A stretch of DNA of 64,000 nt from positions 5,020,501-5,084,500 of the forward strand of contig NZ_CP031941.1 in NCBI RefSeq assembly GCF_003443655.1, in the 5' to 3' direction. Each line of letters opens with the position of its first letter. Position 1 is the first letter of the stretch. Of this stretch, positions 8,130-16,900 are shown piece by piece. Origin of the DNA: Nostoc sphaeroides (GTDB taxonomy: Bacteria > Cyanobacteriota > Cyanobacteriia > Cyanobacteriales > Nostocaceae). A program made the position numbers and the translations under genes. The notes below the pieces were generated by a model. That model was not told the origin of the DNA and did no database searches. It saw only the letters and a program-made list of their open reading frames with translations.

Positions 8130-9632
8130 ATGAAGACGCATCTACCACAAATTCACAATCCTTATGGAGCTATTCTGGCGATGCACCTAAACGAATTGGA
8201 AACTACTGAAAATTTAAAAGAAGTCGAAGAAGCTTGGCGAACACTAGAAAAATCAATTCTCTATTATCAGGGGCGTCCTGTTGGGACAGTAGCCGCTTAT
8301 GATGCATCTGTAGAGGCGCTCAATTATGACCAGTGCTTTGTTCGGGATTTTGTATCTTCAGCTCTAATTTTTCTGATCAAAGGTAGAACAGATATTGTTC
8401 GCAATTTCTTAGAAGAAACCTTAAAGTTGCAACCTAAAGAAAGGGCATTAGATGCATATAAACCTGGGCGAGGATTAATCCCAGCTAGCTTTAAAGTTGT
8501 ATCAGAAAATGGGCAAGAATATTTAGAGGCTGATTTTGGTGAACATGCGATCGCTAGAGTTACACCCGTAGATTCTTGCTTATGGTGGATTATTTTATTG
8601 CGTGCTTATGTAATTGCCACAGAAGATTTTTCTCTAGCCTATCAACCTGAATTCCAAAATGGCATCAGGTTAATCATGGAAATCTGCTTGGCGAATCGTT
8701 TTGATATGTACCCAACGCTGTTGGTTCCAGATGGTGCTTGTATGATTGACCGTCGTATGGGCATTTATGGGCATCCTCTAGAACTACAAGTCCTCTTTTA
8801 CACGGCATTGCGTGCATCTCGTGAACTGCTAGTTTGCCAAGGTAATTCCGATATTGTTGCAGCCATTGATAACCGTTTGCCTCTTTTATGCGCTCATATT
8901 CGCCAGCATTATTGGATAGATATTAATCGCCTGAATGCAATTTATCGCTTCAAAAGTGAAGAATATGGCAAGGGTGCCGTTAATCTGTTCAACATATATG
9001 TAGATTCTGTTCCCTATTATGAATTAGATAAGTGGCTGCCAAAAAAAGGTGGTTATCTAGCAGGTAATGTCGGGCCGTCGCAGCTAGATACTCGCTTCTT
9101 TTCACTCGGAAACTTAATGGCAATCATTTCAGACTTAGCCACCGAAGAACAGTCACAAGGGATTATGACTCTCATTGAGGATCGATGGGATGATTTGGTG
9201 GGAGATATGCCAATGAAAATTTGTTTCCCAGCTTTGGAACATGAAGAATACAGAATTGTAACTGGATGTGACCCCAAAAATATCCCCTGGTCGTATCATA
9301 ATGCTGGTAGTTGGCCAGTTTTAATGTGGATGTTAGCGGCGGCGGCAGTGAAAACTAACAAAATAAGTCTTGCACAAAAGGCTATTGAAACTGCCCAAGG
9401 ACGCCTCAGTACAGATGAATGGCCAGAATATTACGACGGTAAGAAAGGGCGACTAATTGGCAAACAAGCTAGGAAATATCAAACTTGGACAATTACTGGG
9501 TTCTTATTAGCAAAAGAACTGATGGCAAACCCCACTTATTTACCATTAATCAGCTTTGGTAAATTACCAGCAGAACAGGTTTCTAGAGCATGTGAGTTTG
9601 AAATCGCCAGTGTTGACCCGTATATGACTTGA
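8130..9632 (+). CDS. Neutral/alkaline invertase, glycoside hydrolase family 100
   Basis: A 500-residue cytosolic enzyme that hydrolyses sucrose to glucose and fructose. Family GH100 features are plain: [19 protein letters not shown] near residues 68-86, [11 protein letters not shown] near 114-124, the [19 protein letters not shown] block, [20 protein letters not shown] near 200-220, and a closing [15 protein letters not shown] segment. There is no signal peptide. Two paralogues, InvA and InvB, are known in Nostoc/Anabaena, where InvB supports nitrogen-fixing growth; I cannot decide which one this is. Length agrees with the family (~460-490) plus a slightly longer N-terminus. It stands alone, with a tandem heptamer array directly after its stop. 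Confidence 0.9.
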   Translation: MKTHLPQIHNPYGAILAMHLNELETTENLKEVEEAWRTLEKSILYYQGRPVGTVAAYDASVEALNYDQCFVRDFVSSALIFLIKGRTDIVRNFLEETLKLQPKERALDAYKPGRGLIPASFKVVSENGQEYLEADFGEHAIARVTPVDSCLWWIILLRAYVIATEDFSLAYQPEFQNGIRLIMEICLANRFDMYPTLLVPDGACMIDRRMGIYGHPLELQVLFYTALRASRELLVCQGNSDIVAAIDNRLPLLCAHIRQHYWIDINRLNAIYRFKSEEYGKGAVNLFNIYVDSVPYYELDKWLPKKGGYLAGNVGPSQLDTRFFSLGNLMAIISDLATEEQSQGIMTLIEDRWDDLVGDMPMKICFPALEHEEYRIVTGCDPKNIPWSYHNAGSWPVLMWMLAAAAVKTNKISLAQKAIETAQGRLSTDEWPEYYDGKKGRLIGKQARKYQTWTITGFLLAKELMANPTYLPLISFGKLPAEQVSRACEFEIASVDPYMT

Positions 9633-9639
9633 TAGGGAA

Positions 9640-9743
9640 GTTAGGAGTTAGGAGTTAGGAGTTAGGAGTTGGGAGTTGGGAGTTGGGAGTTGGGAGTTGG
9701 GAGTTGGGAGTTGGGAGTTGGGAGTTGGGAGTTGGGAGTTAGA
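9640..9743 (+). repeat. Tandem heptamer array (GTTAGGA/GTTGGGA)n
   Basis: About fifteen 7-bp units between the invertase and rsmB genes. The first three are GTTAGGA, followed by a run of GTTGGGA. The unit is the reverse complement of the TAACTCC array at 12101-12260, so the two arrays form an inverted pair around rsmB, the terB-like gene and the psb35-like gene. Short tandemly repeated repetitive sequences of this kind are typical of heterocystous cyanobacteria. Confidence 0.95.
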
Positions 9744-9778
9744 ATACAAAAGCCTTCTGACTCCTGAATCATTTTTCC

Positions 9779-11191
9779 ATGACAAACCCCCGTCAACTAG
9801 CTTTTATCGCCCTACGAGATGTTCACAAGGGGGCTTATGCTGATGTTGCCCTAGATAGAGTGCTGCAAAAAGTTAATTTGGCTGATTGCGATCGCCGCTT
9901 GCTGACAGAATTGGTTTATGGGAGTGTCAGAAGGCAGCGCACTCTTGATACTCTCATCGATCAACTCGCCAAAAAGAAATCTCACCAACAACCACAAGAC
10001 CTTCGCACCATCTTACATCTAGGCTTCTATCAACTGCGCTATCAAGAGCGGATTCCCCCCTCAGCTGCTGTTAATACCACCGTCCAACTCGCTAAAGAAA
10101 ACGGTTTTTCTGGACTTACAGGTTTTGTTAACGGTCTATTACGCCAGTATCTTAGAAAAGCAGGGGGGCAGGGGAGCAGAGGGGCAGAGGAGAAAAACTC
10201 ATTCTTACTCCCCCATTCCCCACTCCCCTATTTCGATTCTTTACAACTTCCCGAAAACCCAGTGGAACGCTTGGGTATTTTACACAGCTTTCCTGACTGG
10301 ATTATTCAAGTTTGGTTAGAACAACTGGGTTTGGCCCAGACAGAACAATTGTGTGAATGGATGAACCAATCACCAACAATTGACTTGCGTATCAACCCCC
10401 TTCGCACTTCCATCGAAGAAGTTGAGGCGGCTTTGCAATCTGCTGGTATTTTGGTGAGACGGATTCCTCATTTACCCCAAGCTTTACGATTGATTGGTAA
10501 TAGTGGGTCAATTCAAAAAATACCTGGTTTCAAAGAAGGGTGGTGGACTGTACAAGATAGTAGCGCCCAATTGGTAAGTCATTTGCTCGACCCCCAACCT
10601 GGTGAGGTGGTAATTGATGCCTGTGCTGCACCAGGGGGTAAAACAACCCACATCGCTGAGTTAATGGCAGATAAGGGAAAAATTTGGGCTTGCGATCGCA
10701 CTCCTTCTCGTCTTCGCAAACTCCAAGAAAATTCTCAACGGCTAAATTTACAATCTATTCAAATTTGCACTGGTGACAGTCGCCACTTCAACCAATTTCA
10801 AAACACCGCAGACCGTGTATTATTGGATGCTCCATGTTCTGGACTAGGAACCATGCACCGTCATGCTGATGCTCGTTGGCGACAGACACCAGAATCTGTC
10901 CGCGAACTTTCGGATCTGCAAAAAGAATTATTAACACATACATCAACTTTTGTCAAAGCTGGTGGTGTATTAGTTTATGCCACTTGTACATTGCATCCAG
11001 CAGAAAATGAAGAAGTAATTTCGGCATTTTTAGCCAAGTCACCCGATTGGCAAATTGAGTCTCCAAACAGCGTTGAGGTGCCTGCTTCTGCATATAGCAC
11101 CCCTCAAGGTTGGTTTAAAGTCTGGCCCCATAGACAAGACATGGATGGCTTTTTTATGGTGCGCTTAAGAAAAACCAATAATTCCGAGTGA
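9779..11191 (+). CDS. rsmB: 16S rRNA (cytosine-967-C5)-methyltransferase RsmB
   Basis: A 470-residue SAM-dependent RNA methyltransferase acting on C967 of 16S rRNA. Seen: an N-terminal NusB-like RNA-binding helical domain (residues ~1-130), then the methyltransferase domain with the SAM site [18 protein letters not shown] near 280, [10 protein letters not shown] near 357-366 (one catalytic cysteine) and [15 protein letters not shown] near 401-415 (the second cysteine). Between the two domains, residues ~127-152 ([15 protein letters not shown] and on) are encoded by low-complexity G-rich then C-rich DNA of a type found elsewhere in this window only between genes. The frame stays open across it, so the protein is probably functional with an extra linker. 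Confidence 0.95.
   Translation: MTNPRQLAFIALRDVHKGAYADVALDRVLQKVNLADCDRRLLTELVYGSVRRQRTLDTLIDQLAKKKSHQQPQDLRTILHLGFYQLRYQERIPPSAAVNTTVQLAKENGFSGLTGFVNGLLRQYLRKAGGQGSRGAEEKNSFLLPHSPLPYFDSLQLPENPVERLGILHSFPDWIIQVWLEQLGLAQTEQLCEWMNQSPTIDLRINPLRTSIEEVEAALQSAGILVRRIPHLPQALRLIGNSGSIQKIPGFKEGWWTVQDSSAQLVSHLLDPQPGEVVIDACAAPGGKTTHIAELMADKGKIWACDRTPSRLRKLQENSQRLNLQSIQICTGDSRHFNQFQNTADRVLLDAPCSGLGTMHRHADARWRQTPESVRELSDLQKELLTHTSTFVKAGGVLVYATCTLHPAENEEVISAFLAKSPDWQIESPNSVEVPASAYSTPQGWFKVWPHRQDMDGFFMVRLRKTNNSE
10159..10230. repeat. Low-complexity G-rich/C-rich repeat inside rsmB
   Basis: Bases 10161-10191 are GGGG/CAG-rich and 10208-10230 are CCCC/ACT-rich, a G-run followed by a C-run able to fold back. 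Similar purine/pyrimidine GGGGAG... and CTCCCC... stretches occur between genes at about 12051-12094, 36500-36555, 40320-40370, 49350-49490 and 53863-53915. Here the stretch lies in frame between the NusB-like and methyltransferase domains of RsmB. Confidence 0.75.
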
Positions 11192-11248
11192 ATACTGTTT
11201 GGGATTGTACGATTTGGTGGTGGCCTGAATCTACCAGAGGAGGCAGCA

Positions 11249-11671
11249 ATGGTTACCCCTTCCAATGTCAAAAACTTAGTTAAAATCCTGATTGGAGCCG
11301 CCTGGATCGATGGCAGAATCCAACCAGAAGAACGGCAATATCTCCGCGAAATAGCTCAAGCAAAAGGTTTAGCTAGCGATCCAGAAATTAAGCCTTGGCT
11401 ATACGAATTAGTTCCTGTACAGCCAAAAGAATGCTATGACTGGGTGCGGGAGTATTTAGGCGATCGCCCCAGCCATGAAGATTGTGAAAATCTGATTGAA
11501 GCAATTAGTGGCTTAATTTATAGCGATGGCGAAGTTGCCGTCGAAGAAGCCAGACTCTTGACGGAATTACAGGATATAGCGAAGCCGAATGATTCAACTC
11601 AACCGGCTCACACTGCACTTCTCAAACAAATTCAAAAGCTTTACCGTCGTTGGGTTGACGTGCAAAACTAA
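11249..11671 (+). CDS. TerB-family (DjlA N-terminal-like) protein
   Basis: A 140-residue soluble helical protein of the TerB/tellurite-resistance-B-like family. Seen: VKILIGAAWIDGRIQPEER near residues 10-28 and the internal repeat IEAISGLIYSDGEVAVEEAR near 83-102. These are the paired ..A..D..... helix-turn motifs, with conserved acidic residues thought to bind metal. A strong GAGGAGG ribosome-binding site at 11237-11243 fixes the start at 11249. It follows rsmB closely and may be co-transcribed with it. The biological role is not known; in cyanobacteria these proteins occur without a ter operon. Confidence 0.8.
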   Translation: MVTPSNVKNLVKILIGAAWIDGRIQPEERQYLREIAQAKGLASDPEIKPWLYELVPVQPKECYDWVREYLGDRPSHEDCENLIEAISGLIYSDGEVAVEEARLLTELQDIAKPNDSTQPAHTALLKQIQKLYRRWVDVQN

Positions 11672-11711
11672 TCATAGTCAAAAGTCCATAGTCTAATAAC
11701 TAATGACTAAA

Positions 11712-11954
11712 TTATGGCTTCGGATCACCCAGACCCGGAGTTTCTTCTTTTTCAACCTTAGGCACAAAATCAGGACGCTCTTTGCTTTCCCAACCTGCGG
11801 GGCGTTTTGAGTTGTACCAAGCTATTGAACCAATGGTTACAGCAGCAATAAAACCAACGACATACACCAAGGTGAAAGCAAAAGGAAAATGAGTCCCATT
11901 TGTTGCGATTGAATCTGCTGCCTGCATCAATATATGCATGAGTATATTCTCCAA
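11712..11954 (-). CDS. psb35: Photosystem II assembly factor Psb35-like, single-pass membrane protein
   Basis: An 80-residue protein with one membrane segment, FAFTLVYVVGFIAAVTIGSI (about residues 26-45), followed by AWYNSKRPAGWESKERPDFV and an acidic, proline-rich tail. I recognise the strongly conserved WYNSKRP.GWE motif of the Ssl2148/Psb35 family, which associates with the CP47/photosystem II assembly intermediates and chlorophyll-binding Hli proteins. The start is uncertain: ATGs also occur at residues 6 and 10, and the shorter versions may be the real ones. It lies convergent with the terB-like gene. Confidence 0.7.
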   Translation of the reverse strand: MENILMHILMQAADSIATNGTHFPFAFTLVYVVGFIAAVTIGSIAWYNSKRPAGWESKERPDFVPKVEKEETPGLGDPKP

Positions 11955-12050
11955 TGTTAAGTAACACTACTTGACACACTATAGAATGAGCGTATCACTT
12001 AACATCCCTCTGGAGTTTAGTTTCAGCAACTTCATATTGCATAGAAAATA

Positions 12051-12260
12051 GGATGGGGGGCAGAGGGCAGGGGGTAGGGGGCGGGGGGCAGGGGTGAGAA
12101 TAACTCCTAACTCCTAACTCCTAACTCCTAACTCCTAACTCCTAACTCCTAACTCCTAACTCCTAACTCCTAACTCCTAACTCCTAACTCCTAACTCCTA
12201 ACTCCTAACTCCTAACTCCTAACTCCTAACTCCTAACTCCTAACTCCTAACTCCTAACTC
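12051..12260. repeat. G-rich tract followed by (TAACTCC)n tandem heptamer array
   Basis: Bases 12051-12094 are a G-run/CAG low-complexity tract. From 12101 to 12260 there are about 23 uninterrupted copies of TAACTCC with no visible variants. This is the longest and most uniform array in the window, placed between the psb35-like gene and the 3' end of the PBP gene. The perfect copy identity suggests recent slippage expansion. Confidence 0.95.
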
Positions 12261-12290
12261 AGCACTCTTTTGCCCAATGCCCACTCTTCA

Positions 12291-14546
12291 TTAGTTAGAA
12301 GGTCTAAGTTTATCCCGCCAGGATGGTTGTGATGATGAAGAACCGGAAGAACCGGAATTATTTGCGGGAGAGGAAGATCGCCGACTTCTTCGAGGCGCGG
12401 GAGAAGAATCAGATTCTACTCTTCTAGAGCGCCGCCGCCGTGAAGTAGATGACTCTGAAGAAGAGTTAGTGGAAGTTGATTCTTGAGTGCGATCGCGTCT
12501 TCTCCGTCTTGGGGTATAATCGCTTGATTGCTGTTCTTCTTGAGAATACCTCCTCCTCCTACGTCTCCTAGATGAACCACTCTCCTCAGAATTTCTAGCA
12601 CTTTCTGCTTCTGAGTCATCATTAGAGGAAATAGAACGATTTAGCACTTGCTTGGGCTTGATAGCCTGTGCTTTAATAGTGCCTTTACGACCTTCTAACT
12701 TGGGACGTTTGGGAAACTTTTCTACCGGCATCCCTTCTGCCGCTTTTTCCATAAATTCGTGCCAGGTGTAAGCAGCACTACCACTACTGCCGTATGTCGG
12801 GCGGTTATTATCGTTACCTAGCCAAACCCCTGTCACCATCTGGGGAATGTAGCCAATAAACCATAAATCACGGGCTTCGTCGGAAGTGCCGGTTTTGCCT
12901 GCAACTGGTCTATTACCTAATTGAGCAGCCGCACCAGTTCCCGCTTCTACAACGTTGCGTAACATCCAACTCATGATGGCGGCACTGTCAGCGTCAAGAA
13001 CCCGTTGTGGCTTGAAATTAGCTGACCAGATCACCTTGCCTTGGCGGTTGAGGATGCGAGTAATACCATGAGGTTCTGTGTGCAATCCCTGAGTTGCAAA
13101 GCTGCCATAGGCGCTAGTCAATTCCAACAGATTAACTTCATTTGAGCCAAGAGCCAAGGAATAGGTGGGCTTGAGTTCAGATTTTATTCCCATATCATGG
13201 GCAAGTTTAATCGTTGGCGTAAATCCTACATCAATCAACACCTTCACCGCAATAATATTAATAGAGCGGGTGAGGGCGTCTCGGATGTTCATGGAACCCC
13301 GAAACCTTTCACTATAGTTTTTCGGTTCGTAGCCATCTACGACAAAAGGCGCATCTTCATAGCTATCATAGGGGCTTTTACCGCTAGCGATCGCAGTGGC
13401 ATATACAAACCCTTTAAATGTCGATCCTGGCTGCCGTTGTGCCTGAGTAACCCGATTAAACTGGTTTTTACCAAAGTCTTTTCCCCCAACCATTGCCTTA
13501 ATTTCACCACTGCGGGGGTCAATTGCTACCATTGCTCCTTGTTTAAAGTTCTCCCAGCGTCCTTGATTTCGCAGCGTTTTGGCAACCGCCTCTTCTGCGA
13601 CTTTCTGCCAAGTCGGGTTTAGCGTAGTTTCTACTACTAATCCCTCACTTTTTAGCACGTTAGCAGAAACATACTTCGGCAATTCTTTTTGAATGTAGCT
13701 GGTAAAGTAGGGTGATTCTACTTCCAGTCGCTTGGGTAAACTGGTTTTGAGAGTCAGTGGTTCTTGGACTGCTGCCTGCTTTTGTTCTGGCGTAATTATT
13801 TTATCTTCTTGCATCCGTAGCAATACCAAGTCCCGCCGCCGTTTCGCAGCTTCGGGATTCTTGTCTGGAGCGTATAAGCTAGGAGCAGGTGCTAATCCAG
13901 CAATCGTTGCCATTTCGGCTAAAGAAAGCTGGTCTGGCGTTTTACTAAAGTATACTCTTGATGCATCTGCCACACCATAAGCTCCACCTCCCAAATAAAC
14001 CAGATTTAGGTAGCGCTCTAAAATCTGATCTTTGGTTAATTCATTCTCCATTTTTTGTGCTAGGCGGATTTCCTTGAGTTTGCGCCAGATTGTCTGTTCT
14101 TGCTTCAAAAACAGAATCCGCGCTAGCTGTTGGGTGATAGTGCTAGCACCTTCAACCACACCTTGCGATCGCAAATTATTCAAACCGGCTCTAGCAATCC
14201 CTTGAGGATCAAATCCGTTGTGTTGCTTAAATCTTCTATCTTCTGAGGCGATGAAAGCTTTTTTTAAATTATCTGGTATTTGTTCCAGCTTTAGCTGTTC
14301 TCTGCCCGTTTCACCTTGTTGTTGTAATATAGTTCCATCAGCAGCTTTGATCGTCAGTGTTTGCTCTCTAACCACGGCATTCAACTGTGCCTGATCTGGC
14401 AAAGTTCGATCTATTAAACTGATGCCGTAGATTAAGGCAACTATCCCACCACCTACACCCAAGCCTGCCCAAAACCAGATGCGACGATAGAGTGGTTTAC
14501 CACGAGTTGCCTGATTGGACTTCATCCTAGATGGTAAAATTTTCAT
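12291..14546 (-). CDS. Class A penicillin-binding protein (PBP1A family)
   Basis: A 751-residue bifunctional peptidoglycan synthase. Seen in order: a cytoplasmic N-terminus, one membrane anchor (residues ~23-45), a GT51 transglycosylase domain with the catalytic Glu in ASEDRRFKQHNG (Glu102) and GASTITQQLARILF (133-146), and a transpeptidase domain with STFK at 375-378, SIN at 428-430 and KTGT at 551-554. All catalytic motifs are intact. The C-terminal ~120 residues form a Ser/Arg-rich tail with runs such as SSRRRRRRRYS and TSRRRRSRR, which is absent from standard PBP1A proteins and presumably extends outside the membrane. Cyanobacteria carry several class A PBPs; I cannot say which this is. 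Confidence 0.93.
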   Translation of the reverse strand: MKILPSRMKSNQATRGKPLYRRIWFWAGLGVGGGIVALIYGISLIDRTLPDQAQLNAVVREQTLTIKAADGTILQQQGETGREQLKLEQIPDNLKKAFIASEDRRFKQHNGFDPQGIARAGLNNLRSQGVVEGASTITQQLARILFLKQEQTIWRKLKEIRLAQKMENELTKDQILERYLNLVYLGGGAYGVADASRVYFSKTPDQLSLAEMATIAGLAPAPSLYAPDKNPEAAKRRRDLVLLRMQEDKIITPEQKQAAVQEPLTLKTSLPKRLEVESPYFTSYIQKELPKYVSANVLKSEGLVVETTLNPTWQKVAEEAVAKTLRNQGRWENFKQGAMVAIDPRSGEIKAMVGGKDFGKNQFNRVTQAQRQPGSTFKGFVYATAIASGKSPYDSYEDAPFVVDGYEPKNYSERFRGSMNIRDALTRSINIIAVKVLIDVGFTPTIKLAHDMGIKSELKPTYSLALGSNEVNLLELTSAYGSFATQGLHTEPHGITRILNRQGKVIWSANFKPQRVLDADSAAIMSWMLRNVVEAGTGAAAQLGNRPVAGKTGTSDEARDLWFIGYIPQMVTGVWLGNDNNRPTYGSSGSAAYTWHEFMEKAAEGMPVEKFPKRPKLEGRKGTIKAQAIKPKQVLNRSISSNDDSEAESARNSEESGSSRRRRRRRYSQEEQQSSDYTPRRRRRDRTQESTSTNSSSESSTSRRRRSRRVESDSSPAPRRSRRSSSPANNSGSSGSSSSQPSWRDKLRPSN

Positions 14547-14941
14547 TTGCTAAGTAACTGCCTCGCCTGCGCCAGATGTGCTGGTGGTAAGCTCTCATAA
14601 AAATACTGGTAACTCTGGAAACTCAGTGTCTTTAGACCTGAGAGGAAACATGCCTCAAGCGACTTTAGTCGCGGTGACAATTAGTCCGGTAGAGCGTTTA
14701 ATTAGCCGGACTTTGTTCTTGCTGAATTGTCCCAATCTTTTCCAGCTAGCATCAGATACAGAAATCTGTTTTTCGCTACCATTAATCAGCTTTGGGATTA
14801 TAGCACTACCTCTGTGTTAGTATAATATCCTATAAATAATTAACTAAATTCACTATAAAAAAATAATGTTTTTTAGATTTGGTTAATTGAGCTTTGTAAA
14901 AAAAATTGCAACTTTGATAATTATTCGGAATATAAAAATTA
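14547..14941. other. Intergenic region between divergent PBP and folK genes
   Basis: About 395 bases, AT-rich toward the folK side (14820-14940). An open frame at 14578-14820 has no recognisable similarity or composition of a gene. Promoters for both flanking genes must lie here, but no confident promoter could be named. Confidence 0.4.
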
Positions 14942-15514
14942 TTGGCATTTTCTGGAACAGGTATACCGAAGTATCCCCAAAGACAGCCCGAACCCAGCTT
15001 ACTTAAGGCGAACGACGCCAAAGCAGAGCTAAGAAGAAGCGCCGTTGCTCTTGGTAGTAATATCGGCGATTCACAAACAATTTTAGAAGCAGCTATAGAG
15101 ATTTTAGCTAAAACGCCAGGTATTTTCTTAGAAGCCAGATCCAATTGGTACCAAACTAAAGCTGTCGGGCCACCACAGCCAGATTACCTAAATGGCTGCG
15201 TCACATTGCAGGTAGAAATCACAGCCCAGCAGTTATTAGAAATTTTGTTAGGAATTGAACAACAATTTGGGCGTGTGCGTCAGGAACGCTGGGGGCCACG
15301 AATCCTAGATTTGGATTTGTTACTATTTGATGACATTATTCTGGATACACCAAATCTCCAGATTCCGCATCCCAGAATGCGGGATCGGGCCTTTGTGTTA
15401 GTACCACTGGCAGAAATTGCCCCAGATTGGATAGAACCAGTATCCGGGTATGTTATTAAAGAACTGCTGAAAGAGGTAGACTGTTCTGATGTACATTTAT
15501 TGATGGGCAATTAA
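14942..15514 (+). CDS. folK: 2-amino-4-hydroxy-6-hydroxymethyldihydropteridine pyrophosphokinase
   Basis: Transfers pyrophosphate from ATP to 6-hydroxymethyl-7,8-dihydropterin in folate synthesis. Seen: SAVALGSNIGDSQTILEAAI (beta1 and the first pterin loop), FGRVRQERWGPRILDLDLLL with the R-W-GPR-LDLDLL signature and metal-binding Asp pair, and the IPHPRMRDRAFVLVPLAEI block. The typical family length is 160-170. The open frame starts at TTG 14942, but family proteins begin only two or three residues before SAVALGSN. The first ~30 residues are therefore doubtful, and the true start could lie near 15020-15035 at a non-ATG codon. A NUDIX gene follows 68 bases downstream on the same strand. Confidence 0.9.
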   Translation: MAFSGTGIPKYPQRQPEPSLLKANDAKAELRRSAVALGSNIGDSQTILEAAIEILAKTPGIFLEARSNWYQTKAVGPPQPDYLNGCVTLQVEITAQQLLEILLGIEQQFGRVRQERWGPRILDLDLLLFDDIILDTPNLQIPHPRMRDRAFVLVPLAEIAPDWIEPVSGYVIKELLKEVDCSDVHLLMGN

Positions 15515-15582
15515 AAATACCATCCTTAAACGCAGAAGAACGCTGATTTCACCTCTGTATTCACAGATAATCAGATTTTATT

Positions 15583-16131
15583 ATGCCATTAGGTAGAGAA
15601 TTACCACAACTACTAAGACAACGCCTGTTTTATAAAGGACGCAAATTTGATTTTGAAGTTAATCGCTTGCGTTTGCCTAATAAATCAGAAGGAGAATGGG
15701 AATGTATTCGTCACCCTGGTGGCGCTTTAGCTGTGCCGATAACGCCAGAGGGTAAACTTGTACTCGTGCGCCAGTATCGTTTTGCAATTCAGGGACGGAT
15801 ATTAGAATTTCCGGCGGGAACTGTGGAAGCAGGTGAAGAACCTTTAGAGACGATACAGCGTGAGATTGAAGAAGAAACTGGCTATAGTGCCAAAAAATGG
15901 GACAAATTAGGCGAATTTTTCTTAGCTCCCGGCTATTCTGATGAAATTATCTATGCTTTTCTGGCGCGAGACTTGGAAAAGCTGGAAACACCACCACCAC
16001 AAGATGGAGACGAGGATATCGAAACTGTGTTTTTGACTCCTGAAGAATTAGAGAAAGCGATTCTGGAGGGAGAATCGGTAGATGCTAAATCAGTTTCTAG
16101 CTTTTTTCTGGCGCGTCGATTTTTAATTTAG
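15583..16131 (+). CDS. NUDIX hydrolase, ADP-ribose pyrophosphatase type
   Basis: A 182-residue NUDIX enzyme with a complete Nudix box: GTVEAGEEPLETIQREIEEE followed by TGY, satisfying G-x5-E-x7-REUxEExGU. The upstream ALAVPITPEGKLVLVRQYRF and EFPAG segments and the later LAPGYSDEIIYAFLARDL are typical of ADP-ribose/NDP-sugar pyrophosphatases. It probably cleaves ADP-ribose or related nucleotide-sugars into AMP plus a sugar phosphate. ATG 15583 is the natural start. It lies downstream of folK and could be co-transcribed with it. Confidence 0.88.
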   Translation: MPLGRELPQLLRQRLFYKGRKFDFEVNRLRLPNKSEGEWECIRHPGGALAVPITPEGKLVLVRQYRFAIQGRILEFPAGTVEAGEEPLETIQREIEEETGYSAKKWDKLGEFFLAPGYSDEIIYAFLARDLEKLETPPPQDGDEDIETVFLTPEELEKAILEGESVDAKSVSSFFLARRFLI

Positions 16132-16153
16132 TACCAATATGCTGCTAGAGTTA

Positions 16154-16182
16154 GCGATGCCTACGGCGGGCTACGCCTACGC
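16154..16182. repeat. 29-bp palindromic REP-like element, intergenic copy
   Basis: GCGATGCCTACGGCGGGC... followed by TACGCCTACGC; a partial palindrome. Copies of the same 29-bp unit occur at 19313-19341 (inside a gene), 50533-50561, as a variant at 25134-25162 (inside a gene), and as partial copies near 18507-18526 and 51352-51374. Confidence 0.85.
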
Positions 16183-16900
16183 AGATGCTTACGGTGCAGG
16201 CTTTGAATATGCTGACAAGATAATCGTTAACAATGATTTGAGTCGATACCTGGAACATGCGCGTTTTCGACTCAATCCTGGCAGCTACACCGACGACACA
16301 CACATCGCAATAAGTTTTAGCCGATAGTTTTGTGACAGCTTTCAAACGCGATGAGAGAAAAGGTTATTCTCGAAGCTTCCACCATTTTCTGGGATAAATT
16401 CAAGATGGGGAAGAGTTTTTAACGAAAATTAACCCTGACATTGGAGTTATTTTTTAGGCAAAACCTACGCAGTCTTATCTGGAGAGTGATCTAAACCGAG
16501 GGCAAACTTACCTTTTTAAATACTACGGTTTTTCTATGTCATTAGAGTAATTTATGTAAAAATAAAGCTACTCTAACCTTTACTATAGTGATTCTCATTT
16601 GAATGAGGTATACGGCATTGCCCATTGTTGTCAAGTTAAGCTAAAACCCCTTTTAAACCTCGTTTCCAGCCAGAGGCTGGAAATGCTGTTCATTGCGGCT
16701 CTGCCGCCAGTAAGGTAGGCGGAGCCTCAATTAGGGGCATTCCCAGTCGGAGACTGGGAACGAGGTAAATACTGATTTGTTACCTTGGCTAGAGTGATAT
16801 GAAAATTGACTTAGAGGCAAAGTTATAAGAGGATGACGGGAAGAAGCTTACAACTCCTAAATATGTGTCTCTATCCAAGACGCATAGATGTTTCACACAG
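16183..16900. other. Intergenic region with a composite palindromic repeat at 16658-16766
   Basis: No gene is supported. Bases 16658-16766 hold a structured repeat: CCTCGTTTCCAGCCAGAGGC with TGGAAATG at the left, the hairpin GGCTCTGCCGCC/GGCGGAGCC in the centre, and CATTCCCAGTCGGAGACTGG ending in GAACGAGG at the right. The outer arms are reverse-complementary to each other. The remainder is AT-rich and carries the upstream region of the prohibitin-like gene. Confidence 0.6.

Noticed and set aside
12101-12260. CRISPR array
   Set aside because: Units are 7 bases, head to tail, with no spacers and no cas genes.
14578-14820. 80-codon plus-strand frame between the PBP and folK genes
   Set aside because: No similarity, no ribosome-binding site, and composition unlike a protein; treated as intergenic.
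16139-16327. 62-codon frame after the NUDIX gene
   Set aside because: It reads through a 29-bp REP-like repeat (GYAYADAYG), so the apparent protein is repeat-derived.
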